In this document: positions 16,491 to 27,041 of the stretch, one piece after another
Layout of the letters: every line of letters starts with the position of its first letter
Numbering within the stretch: position 1 is the stretch's first letter
Assembly (NCBI RefSeq): GCF_019703545.1
Contig: NZ_AP018771.1
Location: 1,302,001 to 1,366,000 of the forward strand
Length of the DNA stretch: 64,000 bases
Direction: 5' to 3'
Source of the DNA: Haemophilus influenzae
GTDB lineage: Bacteria > Pseudomonadota > Gammaproteobacteria > Enterobacterales > Pasteurellaceae
Position numbers and translations under genes: made by a program
The notes under the pieces: generated by a model
The model's input: only the letters and a program-made list of their open reading frames with translations
Told to the model about the DNA's origin: nothing
Database searches by the model: none

Positions 16491-16946
16491 TTGGCTACAT
16501 TAGAACAAAATTTACAAGAAATGCTACAAGATGCGGTAAAGGATTTAGGCTGTGAATTGTGGGGAATTGAGTGTCAGCGCGTGGGTCGTTTTATGACAGT
16601 TCGTTTATTTATAGATAAAGAAGGTGGTGTGACAGTTGATGATTGTGCTGATGTAAGTCGTCAAGTGAGTGCAATTTTAGACGTGGAAGATCCAATTGCG
16701 GATAAATATAATCTAGAAGTGTCGTCACCCGGTCTAGATCGTCCGCTATTTACCTTGCCGCAATTTGAACGCTATATTGGGCAAGATATCGCTGTGCATT
16801 TGCGAATTCCAGTGATGGAACGCCGTAAATGGCAAGGTAAGTTAGAGCGTATTGAAAAGGATATGATTACTTTAATCGTTGATGATCAAGAACAAATTTT
16901 AGTCTTCGGAAACATTCAAAAAGCGAATGTTGTTGCAAAATTTTAA
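16491..16946 (+). CDS. rimP: Ribosome maturation factor RimP
   Basis: 151 aa with a TTG start preceded by AGGAG. RimP family features are [22 protein letters not shown] at the N-terminus and the conserved [20 protein letters not shown] segment. It helps assemble the 30S subunit. First gene of rimP-nusA-infB; nusA starts 16 bases downstream. Full length compared with E. coli (about 150 aa). Confidence 0.95.
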   Translation: MATLEQNLQEMLQDAVKDLGCELWGIECQRVGRFMTVRLFIDKEGGVTVDDCADVSRQVSAILDVEDPIADKYNLEVSSPGLDRPLFTLPQFERYIGQDIAVHLRIPVMERRKWQGKLERIEKDMITLIVDDQEQILVFGNIQKANVVAKF

Positions 16947-16962
16947 AAGGAGAAAAAGAGAA

Positions 16963-18450
16963 ATGAGTAAAGAAATTTTACTGGCGGCGGAAGCTGTATC
17001 CAATGAAAAATTATTACCACGTGAGAAAATTTTTGAAGCATTAGAGAGTGCGATTGCGATTTCTACTAAGAAGAAGTTTGAATATGAAACGGATATTCGC
17101 GTTTCAATTAATCCCAAAACAGGAGAATTTGATACTTTTCGCCGTTGGTTAGTCGTAGATGAAGTAAAAGTACCAACGAAGGAAATTACTTTGGAAGCGG
17201 CGCAATTTGATGATCCAAATTTGCAACTTGGAGAGTATGTAGAAGATCAAATTGAATCTATTGCATTTGACCGTATTGCAATGCAAACAGCACGTCAAGT
17301 TATTAGCACTAAAATTCGTGAAGCCGAACGTGCAAAAGTGGTTGAACAATTTCGTGAAGAAGAAGGAAAAATTGTAACAGGCACTGTAAAAAAAGTAAGT
17401 CGAGACAGTATTATTTTAGATCTTGGCAATAAAGCGGAAGCGATGATTGCACGTGAAGATATGTTACCACGTGAAAACTTCCGTCCGGGAGATCGTGTTC
17501 GTGGGGTGCTTTATAAAGTAAATCCTGAAGGCAAAACTGCACAATTATTTGTGACACGTTCTAAACCAGAAATGTTGATCGAATTATTCCGTATTGAAGT
17601 GCCTGAAATTGGCGAAGAAATGATTGAAATTCGTGGTGCAGCTCGTGATGCTGGCTCTCGCGCTAAAATTGCAGTGAAATCAAATGATAAGCGAATTGAT
17701 CCAGTTGGTGCTTGTGTAGGAATGCGTGGTGCGCGTGTTCAAGCCATTACCAATGAACTTGGTGGTGAGCGTGTAGATATCGTGCTTTGGGATGATAATC
17801 CAGCACAATTTGTGATTAATGCGATGGCGCCTGCGGATGTTTCTTCTATTATCGTTGATGAAGATAATCATTCTATGGATATTGCTGTTGAAGCTGATAA
17901 TCTTGCTCAAGCCATTGGTCGTAATGGTCAAAACGTGCGTTTAGCAACACAATTAACAGGTTGGACACTAAACGTAATGACGACTGATGAGTTAAATGCT
18001 AAGCATCAAGCAGAAGATAACAAAGTGTTAAATTTATTTATTAACGCATTAGAACTTGATGAAGAATTTGCTCAAATCCTTGTAGAAGAAGGCTTCACAA
18101 GTTTAGAAGAAATTGCTTATGTGCCAATGAATGAATTGACAGCAATTGATGGTTTGGAAGATGAAGATCTTGTTGAAGAACTTCAAACTCGTGCTAAAAA
18201 TGCGATTACAGCCGCAGCAGTAGCTGAAGAAGAGGCATTGAAAAAAGCAAATATTGAAGATCGCTTATTGAATTTAGATGGTATGAATCGCCATGTGGCA
18301 TTCAGATTAGCTGAAAAACAAATTACTACTCTCGAAGAACTCGCCGAACAGGGTGTAGATGATTTAGCAGATATTGAAGAATTAACAGCAGAACAGGCAG
18401 CAGATTTAATTATGGCTGCACGTAATATCTGTTGGTTTGGCGAAGAATAA
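16963..18450 (+). CDS. nusA: Transcription termination/antitermination factor NusA
   Basis: From the ATG at 16963 (AAAAGGAG upstream) it is 495 aa, the usual size. Order: N-terminal polymerase-binding domain (1-130), S1 domain ([21 protein letters not shown]), two KH domains ([24 protein letters not shown]) and two acidic C-terminal repeats. It modulates pausing and termination and joins antitermination complexes. Essential core gene, intact. Confidence 0.97.
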   Translation: MSKEILLAAEAVSNEKLLPREKIFEALESAIAISTKKKFEYETDIRVSINPKTGEFDTFRRWLVVDEVKVPTKEITLEAAQFDDPNLQLGEYVEDQIESIAFDRIAMQTARQVISTKIREAERAKVVEQFREEEGKIVTGTVKKVSRDSIILDLGNKAEAMIAREDMLPRENFRPGDRVRGVLYKVNPEGKTAQLFVTRSKPEMLIELFRIEVPEIGEEMIEIRGAARDAGSRAKIAVKSNDKRIDPVGACVGMRGARVQAITNELGGERVDIVLWDDNPAQFVINAMAPADVSSIIVDEDNHSMDIAVEADNLAQAIGRNGQNVRLATQLTGWTLNVMTTDELNAKHQAEDNKVLNLFINALELDEEFAQILVEEGFTSLEEIAYVPMNELTAIDGLEDEDLVEELQTRAKNAITAAAVAEEEALKKANIEDRLLNLDGMNRHVAFRLAEKQITTLEELAEQGVDDLADIEELTAEQAADLIMAARNICWFGEE

Positions 18451-18461
18451 GGAGAGTAGTA

Positions 18462-20981
18462 ATGACTGAAGATGTTAAGGCTGATGCGCCAAAAAAATTA
18501 AGCATTCAACGCAGAACAAAAACAACAGTGAGCAGCACCACAACTGGCGGTAAAAGCAAAGAAGTACAAGTAGAAGTACGTAAAAAACGCACAGTAAAAA
18601 CTGATATTGCTCAACAAGAAGAAGCAAAATTAAAAGCACAGCAAGAAGCGGAAGCGAAAAAAATTGCTGAACAAAAAGCAGTAGAAGAAAAAGCTCGTTT
18701 AGAAGCTGAAAAAGTGGCAGCTAAGAAAGAAGCTGATGAAAAAGCAAAAGCTGAAACTGCTAAGCCAGCAAAAAGTGCGGTAGATTCTAAAGTGAAATCT
18801 GTTGATCCTGAAAAAGAGAAACGTAAAGCAGAAGAAGCAGAACTTCGTCGTAAAGCTGAAGAATTAGCTCGTCAAAAAGCAGAAGAACAAGCTCGTCGTG
18901 CAGCAGAAGAAGCGAAACGTTATGCTGAAGCAGATGATTCAGACAATGAATCTTCTTCAGAAGACTATTCTGATTACAATCTAAGTTCAAGATATGCACT
19001 TGAAGCAGAAGATGAAGAAGATCGTCGTAATGAAAATCGTGGCCGTGGCAAAAATAAAGTAGCGAAAGCGAAAAAAGGCGGTCGCGACGATGAAAATAGC
19101 AAAAACTCGAAAAACGAGCGCGAATCTAATCGTAAAAATCAAAAAGACGCTAAGTTTGGTAAAGGTAAAAATGGCAAAAAAGGTGCCGCACTTCAACAAG
19201 CCTTTACTAAACCTGCTCAAGTAGTTAAATCGGATGTAGTCATTGGAGAAACCATTACGGTTGCAGAACTTGCGAATAAGATGGCGGTAAAAGCTACAGA
19301 GATCATCAAAATGATGATGAAGATGGGCGAAATGGTTACTATCAACCAAGTTATCGACCAAGAAACCGCTCAATTAGTAGCAGAAGAACTTGGTCATAAA
19401 GTGATTCTTCGTAATGAAAATGAGCTTGAAGAAGCGGTATTAGGCGATCGTGATGTAAACGCAGAAAAAGTAACCCGTGCGCCAGTTGTAACCATCATGG
19501 GTCACGTTGATCATGGTAAAACCTCTTTACTTGACTATATTCGTAAAGCGAAAGTTGCTGCAGGCGAAGCGGGTGGTATTACTCAACATATCGGTGCGTA
19601 TCACGTAGAAATGGATGATGGCAAAATGATCACCTTCTTGGATACGCCAGGACACGCAGCGTTTACTTCTATGCGTGCACGTGGTGCAAAAGCAACAGAT
19701 ATCGTTGTTCTTGTTGTTGCGGCCGATGATGGTGTGATGCCTCAAACTATCGAAGCGATTCAACACGCAAAAGCAGCGGGTGCACCTTTAGTGGTTGCAG
19801 TAAATAAAATCGATAAACCAGAAGCAAATCTAGATCGTGTTGAGCAAGAATTATTACAACATGATGTCATTTCTGAGAAATTCGGTGGTGATGTGCAATT
19901 CGTTCCTGTATCGGCGAAGAAAGGTACAGGGGTTGATGATTTATTAGATGCAATCTTACTTCAATCTGAAGTGCTTGAATTGACCGCTGTAAAAGACGGC
20001 ATGGCAAGTGGTGTAGTCATTGAATCTTACTTGGATAAAGGTCGTGGCCCTGTGGCAACTATCTTGGTTCAATCAGGTACACTACGTAAAGGCGACATCG
20101 TACTTTGTGGTTTTGAATATGGCCGTGTGCGCGCAATGCGTGATGAAAACGGGAAAGAAGTGGATGAAGCAGGGCCTTCAATTCCAGTTGAATTATTAGG
20201 TCTTTCAGGTGTGCCTGCAGCAGGTGATGAAGCAACCGTTGTACGTGATGAGAAAAAAGCACGTGAAGTGGCGTTATATCGTCAAGGTAAATTCCGTGAA
20301 GTGAAATTAGCTCGTCAGCAAAAAGCGAAACTTGAAAATATGTTTAGCAATATGTCTGAAGGCGATGTGGCTGAATTGAACGTTATTGTGAAAGCGGATG
20401 TACAAGGCTCTGTAGAAGCGATTGTTCAAGCGTTAAATGAACTTTCTACTAATGAAGTAAAAGTTAAAGTTGTTGGTTCAGGTGTAGGTGGTATTACTGA
20501 AACTGATGCAACTTTAGCTACCGCATCTAATGCCATCATTGTTGGCTTTAATGTTCGAGCGGATGCAACAGCTCGTCGTGTCATTGAAGCTGAAAACATT
20601 GATTTACGTTACTACTCAATCATTTATGAATTATTGAATGAAATTAAAGCAGCAATGAGCGGTATGTTAGAGCCTGAATTTAAACAAGAAATTATTGGCT
20701 TAGCTGAAGTTCGTGATGTATTCCGTCATCCGAAATTTGGTGCAATCGCAGGTTGTATGGTAACCGAGGGTGTAGTGAAACGTAACAACCCAATCCGTGT
20801 ATTACGTGACAACGTCGTTATCTTTGAAGGGGAATTAGAATCTCTTCGCCGTTTCAAAGACGATGTATCTGAAGTTCGTAACGGTATGGAATGTGGTATC
20901 GGCGTGAAAAACTACAATGATGTAAAAGTCGGCGACCAAATTGAGGTATTTGAAGTGGTTGAAGTTAAACGTTCAATCTAA
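18462..20981 (+). CDS. infB: Translation initiation factor IF-2
   Basis: 839 aa from ATG 18462 (AGGAGAG upstream). It has a long charged Ala/Lys/Glu-rich N-terminal region, then the GTPase domain with [10 protein letters not shown] (P-loop), DTPGHAAF and NKIDK, then the C-terminal fMet-tRNA binding domains. It positions initiator tRNA on the 30S subunit, which fits its place downstream of metY. Internal start sites for shorter isoforms, known in E. coli, were not resolved. Confidence 0.97.
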   Translation: MTEDVKADAPKKLSIQRRTKTTVSSTTTGGKSKEVQVEVRKKRTVKTDIAQQEEAKLKAQQEAEAKKIAEQKAVEEKARLEAEKVAAKKEADEKAKAETAKPAKSAVDSKVKSVDPEKEKRKAEEAELRRKAEELARQKAEEQARRAAEEAKRYAEADDSDNESSSEDYSDYNLSSRYALEAEDEEDRRNENRGRGKNKVAKAKKGGRDDENSKNSKNERESNRKNQKDAKFGKGKNGKKGAALQQAFTKPAQVVKSDVVIGETITVAELANKMAVKATEIIKMMMKMGEMVTINQVIDQETAQLVAEELGHKVILRNENELEEAVLGDRDVNAEKVTRAPVVTIMGHVDHGKTSLLDYIRKAKVAAGEAGGITQHIGAYHVEMDDGKMITFLDTPGHAAFTSMRARGAKATDIVVLVVAADDGVMPQTIEAIQHAKAAGAPLVVAVNKIDKPEANLDRVEQELLQHDVISEKFGGDVQFVPVSAKKGTGVDDLLDAILLQSEVLELTAVKDGMASGVVIESYLDKGRGPVATILVQSGTLRKGDIVLCGFEYGRVRAMRDENGKEVDEAGPSIPVELLGLSGVPAAGDEATVVRDEKKAREVALYRQGKFREVKLARQQKAKLENMFSNMSEGDVAELNVIVKADVQGSVEAIVQALNELSTNEVKVKVVGSGVGGITETDATLATASNAIIVGFNVRADATARRVIEAENIDLRYYSIIYELLNEIKAAMSGMLEPEFKQEIIGLAEVRDVFRHPKFGAIAGCMVTEGVVKRNNPIRVLRDNVVIFEGELESLRRFKDDVSEVRNGMECGIGVKNYNDVKVGDQIEVFEVVEVKRSI

Positions 20982-20995
20982 CTTTTAACAAAATA

Positions 20996-21036
20996 AAGGG
21001 CGGTTAAAAATCATAGTGTTTTTAATCGCCCTTTTG
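20996..21036 (+). terminator. Terminator after infB
   Basis: AAAGGGCGGTTAAAAA pairs with TTTTTAATCGCCCTTT around TCATAGTG, then TTGTT. It ends the rimP-nusA-infB unit just before the convergent hsdR gene. Confidence 0.8.
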
Positions 21037-21059
21037 TTATTAAATAAACCGCATCAAAA

Positions 21060-24000
21060 TTATAAACCAGTTAAATCCTCAGCAATTTCTTCAGCTTGTT
21101 TAATCACATAAGTTACCGCTTCTTCCTGTTTATCGGGTGGGTATTTGTAGCGTTGTAGGGCGCGTTTAACGAGAATACGCATTTTTGCTCGTACCGCCTC
21201 TTTGTATTGCCAGTCGATTGTGACCGATTTTCTAAGTGTTTCCGTGATTTCTTTCGCCAGTTTAGAAAGCACTTCATCACCCATCAAATCTTTTGCACTT
21301 TGATTTTGAGATAGGGCTTCATAGAAGGCTAGTTCTTCCTTGGTTAATCCTAGTTTTTTCCCTAATGCTAGACGTTCTTGGAAATCTTGGCTCATTTTAA
21401 AGAGTTCGTCCAAAATCTCTACCACAGTCAAATTGTGGTTGTGGTATTGATTCAATGCTTCCTTCAAACGCTGTTCAAAATCTTTTTGCAATGTTAAGTT
21501 TGTGCCTGATTTAACTTTAATTTCACTTGCTAAATAACGTTCCATTGCCGTAACCCATAAATTTTTAGTTGGGCTATTTTTAACAGTTTGTAAAAATTCT
21601 TCGGAAAGCAGGCTGATTTGTGGTTGTGGTTTTTCTAGCAGATCAAATAAATCAATCACGCCTTCAGAATACACAGTTTGATTGACTAATTTTTTCAATA
21701 AAATCTGTCTTTCATTTGTGCCTGTGCCTTTTTGTTCACGTTTAGTTAAAATTGCTCGTACGGCATCATAAAAGGCGATTTCTTGGTTATACGGCTCAAC
21801 TTCAGCCAATGCACCGCACAGCATATAGCCTTTTTTTACCAAGCCTGCTGCTTTCAAAAAAGCTTTTTTGCGAGGTTCTGTTTCTTTTTTATTAAACCAA
21901 TGCTGCTCGTGCGCTTTGCCATCAAACGGTAATTGATCAAGGCTTAAAATATGGTTGGCGGCAAACCGAATAGCCATCAAAAGATCATGTGGATTATCTT
22001 TTTCTAAGGCAGTCTGAACATCAAAAGTTTTTCCTTCAACTGGCGTTGCAAACAGAGTGCGGATAACTTCGAAACGCTCTTTCATTTTAAAGAATACATC
22101 AATCACGCTATCAGCCAGTTTGCCCTTGCCTTGTGAGTTTGTATATTGCCGAGTGGCTTTTTCGAGCTCGTCAGCAATGCCTACATAATCCACAATCAAG
22201 CCGCCATTTTCTCGGCTTTTATTGCGGAATACACGGTTTACTCGTGCGATGGCTTGCATTAGGTTATGCCCCTTCATTGGCTTATCAAGATACATAGTGT
22301 TACAGCACGGTGCATCAAAGCCTGTCAGCCACATATCACGCACAATCACCACCTTCAGCGGATCGTTCGGGTCTTTAAAGCGGCGTTCCAGCGTTTGCTT
22401 TTCCTGTTTACTGTAAACGTGTTTCTGCATTTCCGGCGCATCGGAAGCAGAACCTGTCATCACAATTTTAATCGCACCCTCATTGATATTATCCGAATGC
22501 CATTCAGGGTGCAGAGCGATGATCTGATTATACAAATCCACGCAAATCTGACGGCTGGAAACCACCATCATCGCTTTGCTGTCCACCACTTCATTGCGTT
22601 TGGCAAAATGTTGCACAAAATCGACCGCTAAATCATGCAATCGTGCTTCTGAGCCGAGCAATTTTTCTCGCAAGCGTAATTTCGGGTTTTCTTCGCCTTC
22701 CAGCAGTTCATCAATTTCTGCAAATAATTCATCGTGATTAGCATTCTCCGCTAGCTTGATTTGGCGAGCTTCGTAAATAATCGGCACAGTTGCACCATCT
22801 TCCACCGCATCTTGCAAGTCATAAATGGACACATAACGACCGAACACATCTTGCGTGTCCTTATCTTCTAGGCTAATCGGCGTACCTGTAAAACCGATAA
22901 ACGAGGCATTAGGTAAAGCATCTCGCAAATGGCGAGCATAACCTGTCTGAAACTTGCCGTTATGCAGCTTTTGCGTAAAGCCATATTGGCTGCGGTGAGC
23001 CTCATCGCTGATCACAATAATATTGCTGCGCTCATTTAAAACAGGGAAGCGGCTTTCTTCCTCATTTAGGGCGAATTTCTGAATCGTCGTAAAAAACACG
23101 CCGCCCACTTCATTTTGCGCGAGCAGTTGGCGCAGTTGATCGCGGTCTTCTACTTGTTGCGGTGTTTGTTTGATTAAATCTTTGCCTGAAGAAAAGGTTT
23201 GGAAGAGCTGACCGTCCAAATCGTTACGGTCGGTGACCACCACAATAGTGGGATTTTTCAATTCAGGCTGTGCAAGCAGTTTGCCTGCATAAAACAACAT
23301 GGAAATTGATTTACCCGAACCTTGCGTATGCCACATCACCCCAATGCGGCGGTCGCCTTTTCTGAAGTCGCCCAAATGGTGGAATCTACCGCTTCATTTA
23401 CGCCGTAATATTGATGGTACGCTGCGATTTTTTTAATGGTTTTGCCAACGGAATCCCGTTCAAACAAGACGAAATAGCGGATATAGTCGAGTAAATCCTT
23501 AGGCTGCAACAAGCCATTGAGCAGGCTTTGCAATTCATCGTCAAAATATAAGCGTGCGCTTTTATTTTTTTCATCGACCACTTTCCACGGCGTAAAGCGT
23601 TGGAAATCTGCCGAAAGCGAACCCAAACGGGCGACAATGCCGTCTGAAATAATCAGAGCTTGGTTGTAAACAAACAGCTCGGCAATTTCATCTTTATAGG
23701 TTTCAAATTGATTAAACGCCTGCAACAAATCCGCCGATTCACGCAGCGGATTTTTGAGCTCAAATACCACCAACGGTAAGCCATTTACAAAGCCGATAAT
23801 ATCGGGAATCCGCTTGCCCCCTTTACGACTGCGGATTTCCAGCTGATTGACGGCAACAAAGCGGTTATTCTCCACATGCTCAAAATCCACCAAGCGTGCC
23901 ATCTCGATTTTTTGTTCACCGTTTAGCGTATATTCCACCCGCACGCCATCACGCAGCAGCTTATAAAATGCCTGATTGCGTACCACCAAGTCGCCAATAT

Positions 24001-24226
24001 CGCTTTTCGTCGCCGATTTCACCACAGAATCCACCGCACTTTCAGGCAGCTGAGGATTAAGTTTACGCACCGCCTCACGCAGTTGCTCAACAAAGACTAC
24101 GTCGCTCAAATCGCCACGGGCAAACTTGCCCTCATGAACAGGCAAGTCTTTACCATAGCGATATTCCCAACCGAGGGATTGCAGGCGTTGAAGAGTGAGT
24201 TGTTCGATGTCATTTTCGTTGAGCAT
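21060..24226 (-). pseudogene. hsdR: Type I restriction endonuclease subunit HsdR, one-base frameshift
   Basis: Two overlapping frames (24226-23336 and 23375-21060) form one HsdR. The N-terminal part carries the nuclease core (IPDIIGFVNGLPLVVFELKN, an Asp and a Glu-x-Lys). The second part has Walker [16 protein letters not shown] and helicase motifs. Adding one A to the run at 23358-23361 (4 where 5 are needed) rejoins ATSEK to GDRRIGV and gives 1,055 aa. As written the product stops soon after the nuclease domain, so restriction would be lost. A real mutation or a homopolymer sequencing error are both possible. Last gene of the leftward hsdM-hsdS-(3 genes)-hsdR unit. Confidence 0.85.
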
Positions 24227-24337
24227 AGGTGTTCCTTACTTGATTTTATAAGAGGATCTGCATTACTAAAATCATCCCATTTCCTTTTTTATGAAAGCTG
24301 GAAATGTTGTTGAGTATCATCTCCACAGGTTTATTTT

Positions 24338-24663
24338 CTAGTGTTGATAATTTAGTTCAACATCTTGTTCAAGCTTATTTTTATAATTTTCTAATTTTTG
24401 GATAAGTTTTATTTGCTTATCTTTAATGGAATTCAGGGAACGCATTGTTCGCTCGTAACGTATTCTTTCCGTAACAAGTTTTTTTCTAATGTCGCTAATT
24501 TAAGTTCTTGCTCAGCCTTATATTTATTTTCAAGACGTTGTAGTTTTTGCTCTAATTCTATAACCTTAGCTTCATCTTCAAGCAGTGATATTTTGACTAG
24601 AATAATAGGCATAGCAATCCCAAATGAGATAGCAATAAAATAACAAAAAACTGTACCCAACAT
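24338..24663 (-). pseudogene. Membrane-anchored coiled-coil protein, frameshifted at an A-run
   Basis: The N-terminal frame (24663-24433) has one membrane span (TVFCYFIAISFGIAMPIILV) and then a heptad-rich helix (VIELEQKLQRLENKY). It ends oddly in SEQCVP. One base over at the seven-A run (minus strand; 24479-24485), the helix continues as LVTERIRYERTMRSLNSIKD and QIKLIQKLENYKNKLEQ and stops at 24338. With eight A the protein would be 108 aa. AGGAG precedes the ATG. It lies between hsdS and hsdR; function unknown, but paired with a similar upstream gene. Confidence 0.65.
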
Positions 24664-24673
24664 TGATATACTC

Positions 24674-25093
24674 CTATTTATTCTTGATATTCTTAGGTGG
24701 AAAAGGAATCATGCTTGATGTTAGCATCGCAATTTCTTGATTTATATAGACAAGATTTTCTTGCCTTTCATTATTTTCATTTGTGAGTTGTTTAATTTCT
24801 GCATCCCAAATAGCTTGTTGTTTTTCTAATGATTCTTTTTTTTCAATTACCTCTTGTGATTCTGTTTTTTTTGATATTTCATCTATTTTTATGTTAATTT
24901 CACATTCTTTTGATGAAAGACTGTTTTTTGAAAAAAAAACAGAATAAATAAGATAAATTGGCACAATGATAAATGACATAATAAAAAGTGTATATAAAAA
25001 CACGAACAATGGGTGCCAAGGGTTACTAAGTATGCCAAGAATAAGTGCTAAAATACCGAAAGATATAATCCCAGGGCCTATTAGTGCAATCAT
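24674..25093 (-). CDS. Membrane protein with cytoplasmic coiled coil (139 aa)
   Basis: Two hydrophobic spans (about residues 5-24 and 29-53) are followed by a lysine/glutamate-rich coiled coil (residues 65-120). AGGAGG lies before the ATG. It resembles the next, frameshifted gene in layout (membrane anchor then coil). The pair sits inside the hsd locus, so a role in restriction control or a separate defence function is possible; I recognise no family. Strongly AT-rich relative to the core genes. Confidence 0.65.
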   Translation of the reverse strand: MIALIGPGIISFGILALILGILSNPWHPLFVFLYTLFIMSFIIVPIYLIYSVFFSKNSLSSKECEINIKIDEISKKTESQEVIEKKESLEKQQAIWDAEIKQLTNENNERQENLVYINQEIAMLTSSMIPFPPKNIKNK

Positions 25094-25129
25094 TAATTTC
25101 CTCCTATGTTTTAAAGTATTTTCTATTGG

Positions 25130-25654
25130 TTAATCCTGATATTCTAAATTAATCTCTGCAATCGCATTATCAATGCCAATTTCACAAAGTTTTATTTTTC
25201 CTAATAAATCAGGATAAATTGTTGAAGCATCAATATTAATTGAGGCAAGATAAGCTAAAACATCTTTTCTTAACTTACTGGAAATTAACATTTTACTTAA
25301 TCTGTGAAAAACATATCCATCAATACTTTGATTGAGAAGAATACGTTTGCAATGCTCAAAATATTTTTCTTGCAGCTTTTCATAATCTTTTCCAATGTCA
25401 AATTGTTTACCAAACTTTTCTAAATATCGTTCTAAGGTTGATTGTAAGCAATAATCTACATGGCTATGCCCACGATAAAATCTCGCATAATTGGTTGAAC
25501 TATCACTTGCTAAGGGAATTTGTTTGAATTCATCTGGTGTTTCTTCATCAAATTTATAACTATAACTAAAAACAAATCTTTTGAATTCATCTAACGTATT
25601 GATTTCACCAACAACTGGGACTTTATCTTTTCCTATAAATTTAAAATCTTCCAT
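25130..25654 (-). CDS. FRG-domain-like protein, probably missing its central part
   Basis: I choose the ATG at 25654 (174 aa) because GGGGAAG, in the end of hsdS, precedes it; the ATG at 25669 is alternative. The start of an FRG domain is visible (YARFYRGHSHVDYCLQSTLERYL). So is the usual end (LRKDVLAYLASINIDASTIYPDLLG). The central segment, where FRG proteins normally have a PTRLLDW-type motif, is absent, so this may be an internally deleted remnant. It overlaps hsdS, indicating co-transcription. Molecular role of FRG proteins is poorly known; several sit in defence loci. Confidence 0.6.
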   Translation of the reverse strand: MEDFKFIGKDKVPVVGEINTLDEFKRFVFSYSYKFDEETPDEFKQIPLASDSSTNYARFYRGHSHVDYCLQSTLERYLEKFGKQFDIGKDYEKLQEKYFEHCKRILLNQSIDGYVFHRLSKMLISSKLRKDVLAYLASINIDASTIYPDLLGKIKLCEIGIDNAIAEINLEYQD

Positions 25655-25655
25655 T

Positions 25656-27041
25656 TTAAACTTCCCCATTTAACAATCTAGGTAATAATAAATCTCTAGT
25701 CTTAGCTAAAGTTTCAGCGTTTTGAGAATTCCATAAAATTCTTTCTAAAAGTTCTTTTACTCTATTTTCAAACAAAATATGTAATTTATCATTTGCTTTG
25801 ATAATCGGGAATTTGAGTAGTTCTTTTGTGCTGATATTTGCCTGTGCGGATCCTTTAGCATTTATTTCCGCAAACTCTTTAAATTGGGATTGTCGTGCTA
25901 AGCAATAAATGTAATTATAGAAACAATGATTCTTATCTATCTCTTTTGGTAAGAATTTTGCTACTCGTTGATTTAGCATTGCAATTTTTCCTGTTGGAAT
26001 GCGTCCAACTTCACCAACATAACCTGTTAAGCCAACTAAAATATCGCTGCTTGTAAGCAAGAAATCAGGTTTTAATTTTGAGTAGTCTTCAGAAACAAAA
26101 CCATTTCCTTCTACTTCTACTTCTACAATTATTGGCTTAACAGATCCAATTTTAATAACAGGTATACCTTGCTCCATCCAGTCAAAACTTTTGAATGCAT
26201 AACCATTTTGCATTTCACAAATTTCTGAAAGTGTTGTTTTTTCCCACCCCTTCGGCACCTCGCCCCCATCAACCTCCACCATCTCACACGGAAACGCTTT
26301 GGCGGTTTCGGCTAATTCGGCGTAGCGGTCAGGTTGTGTTTGTGAAAGTGCGGTCAGTTCTTCGGGTGTTTTTCCGCTGATTGTCTGCATGGCTGCCAGT
26401 TCCGCTTGTTCAAGGCTCATGCCCTCTGAAAGGGCTTGGACTTTGGCGCGCACGGGATCGAAATCGACAAACCAGCTTTTAAACAGGGCTTGAGCGATTT
26501 GTTCCAAGGTTTGGTTGATTTGGGTGTTGAGTTGGATTTTTTCATCCAGTACCTTTAAGTGTTTTCCTGCTTTATTAGCTGATTTGGGCGAAATATCTGG
26601 AAATTCTAGATCTTCAATAAGTTTTCCGCTGATATTAGGTTGTGCTGCGCCATCAGCTGTATTAGAAAAATATTGGAAACTTTTATTTGAACTTACTAAA
26701 TAATAAATAAAATCAGATGAGTATGGGCAATCTTCTTTTAATATAAGACGACCAACACGTTGATTAATCAGACAGGGTTGAGTTCCTTTTGCAATTCGAG
26801 AGACTTTCCCCACATTTGCTCCTGTCATTGCAATTAAAATATCGTCATCTTTTGTCTGAAAAGATTTTACTTTTCTTGCAATTTCTTCTGATATAGTGTC
26901 ATAGCTACTCAAATCAATAAAACTGCCACCAGTTACATTACCAATTTTAATTACAGGCATTCCAGATAAATTCTTTATAAAATCTTTGCTTTTGAAAGCA
27001 TATCCATTTTGTACCGAGATATAATTACCAAGTTTACTCAT
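25656..27041 (-). CDS. hsdS: Type I restriction specificity subunit HsdS
   Basis: 461 aa with two target-recognition halves, each starting with NGYAFKS (residues about 13 and 288). They are separated by the conserved central region (LNTQINQTLEQIAQALFKSW), and followed by a C-terminal repeat of it (TRDLLLPRLLNGEV). Overlaps the end of hsdM by 8 bases. It would direct methylation and cleavage to a bipartite site. The gene itself is intact although hsdM and hsdR are not, so it currently has no functional partner from this locus if the sequence is correct. Confidence 0.9.
   Translation of the reverse strand: MSKLGNYISVQNGYAFKSKDFIKNLSGMPVIKIGNVTGGSFIDLSSYDTISEEIARKVKSFQTKDDDILIAMTGANVGKVSRIAKGTQPCLINQRVGRLILKEDCPYSSDFIYYLVSSNKSFQYFSNTADGAAQPNISGKLIEDLEFPDISPKSANKAGKHLKVLDEKIQLNTQINQTLEQIAQALFKSWFVDFDPVRAKVQALSEGMSLEQAELAAMQTISGKTPEELTALSQTQPDRYAELAETAKAFPCEMVEVDGGEVPKGWEKTTLSEICEMQNGYAFKSFDWMEQGIPVIKIGSVKPIIVEVEVEGNGFVSEDYSKLKPDFLLTSSDILVGLTGYVGEVGRIPTGKIAMLNQRVAKFLPKEIDKNHCFYNYIYCLARQSQFKEFAEINAKGSAQANISTKELLKFPIIKANDKLHILFENRVKELLERILWNSQNAETLAKTRDLLLPRLLNGEV

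Noticed and set aside
18787..18999. Leftward 70-aa leucine-rich frame inside infB
   Set aside because: It is the antisense of the Glu/Ala/Lys-rich repeat region of IF-2, a typical shadow frame.
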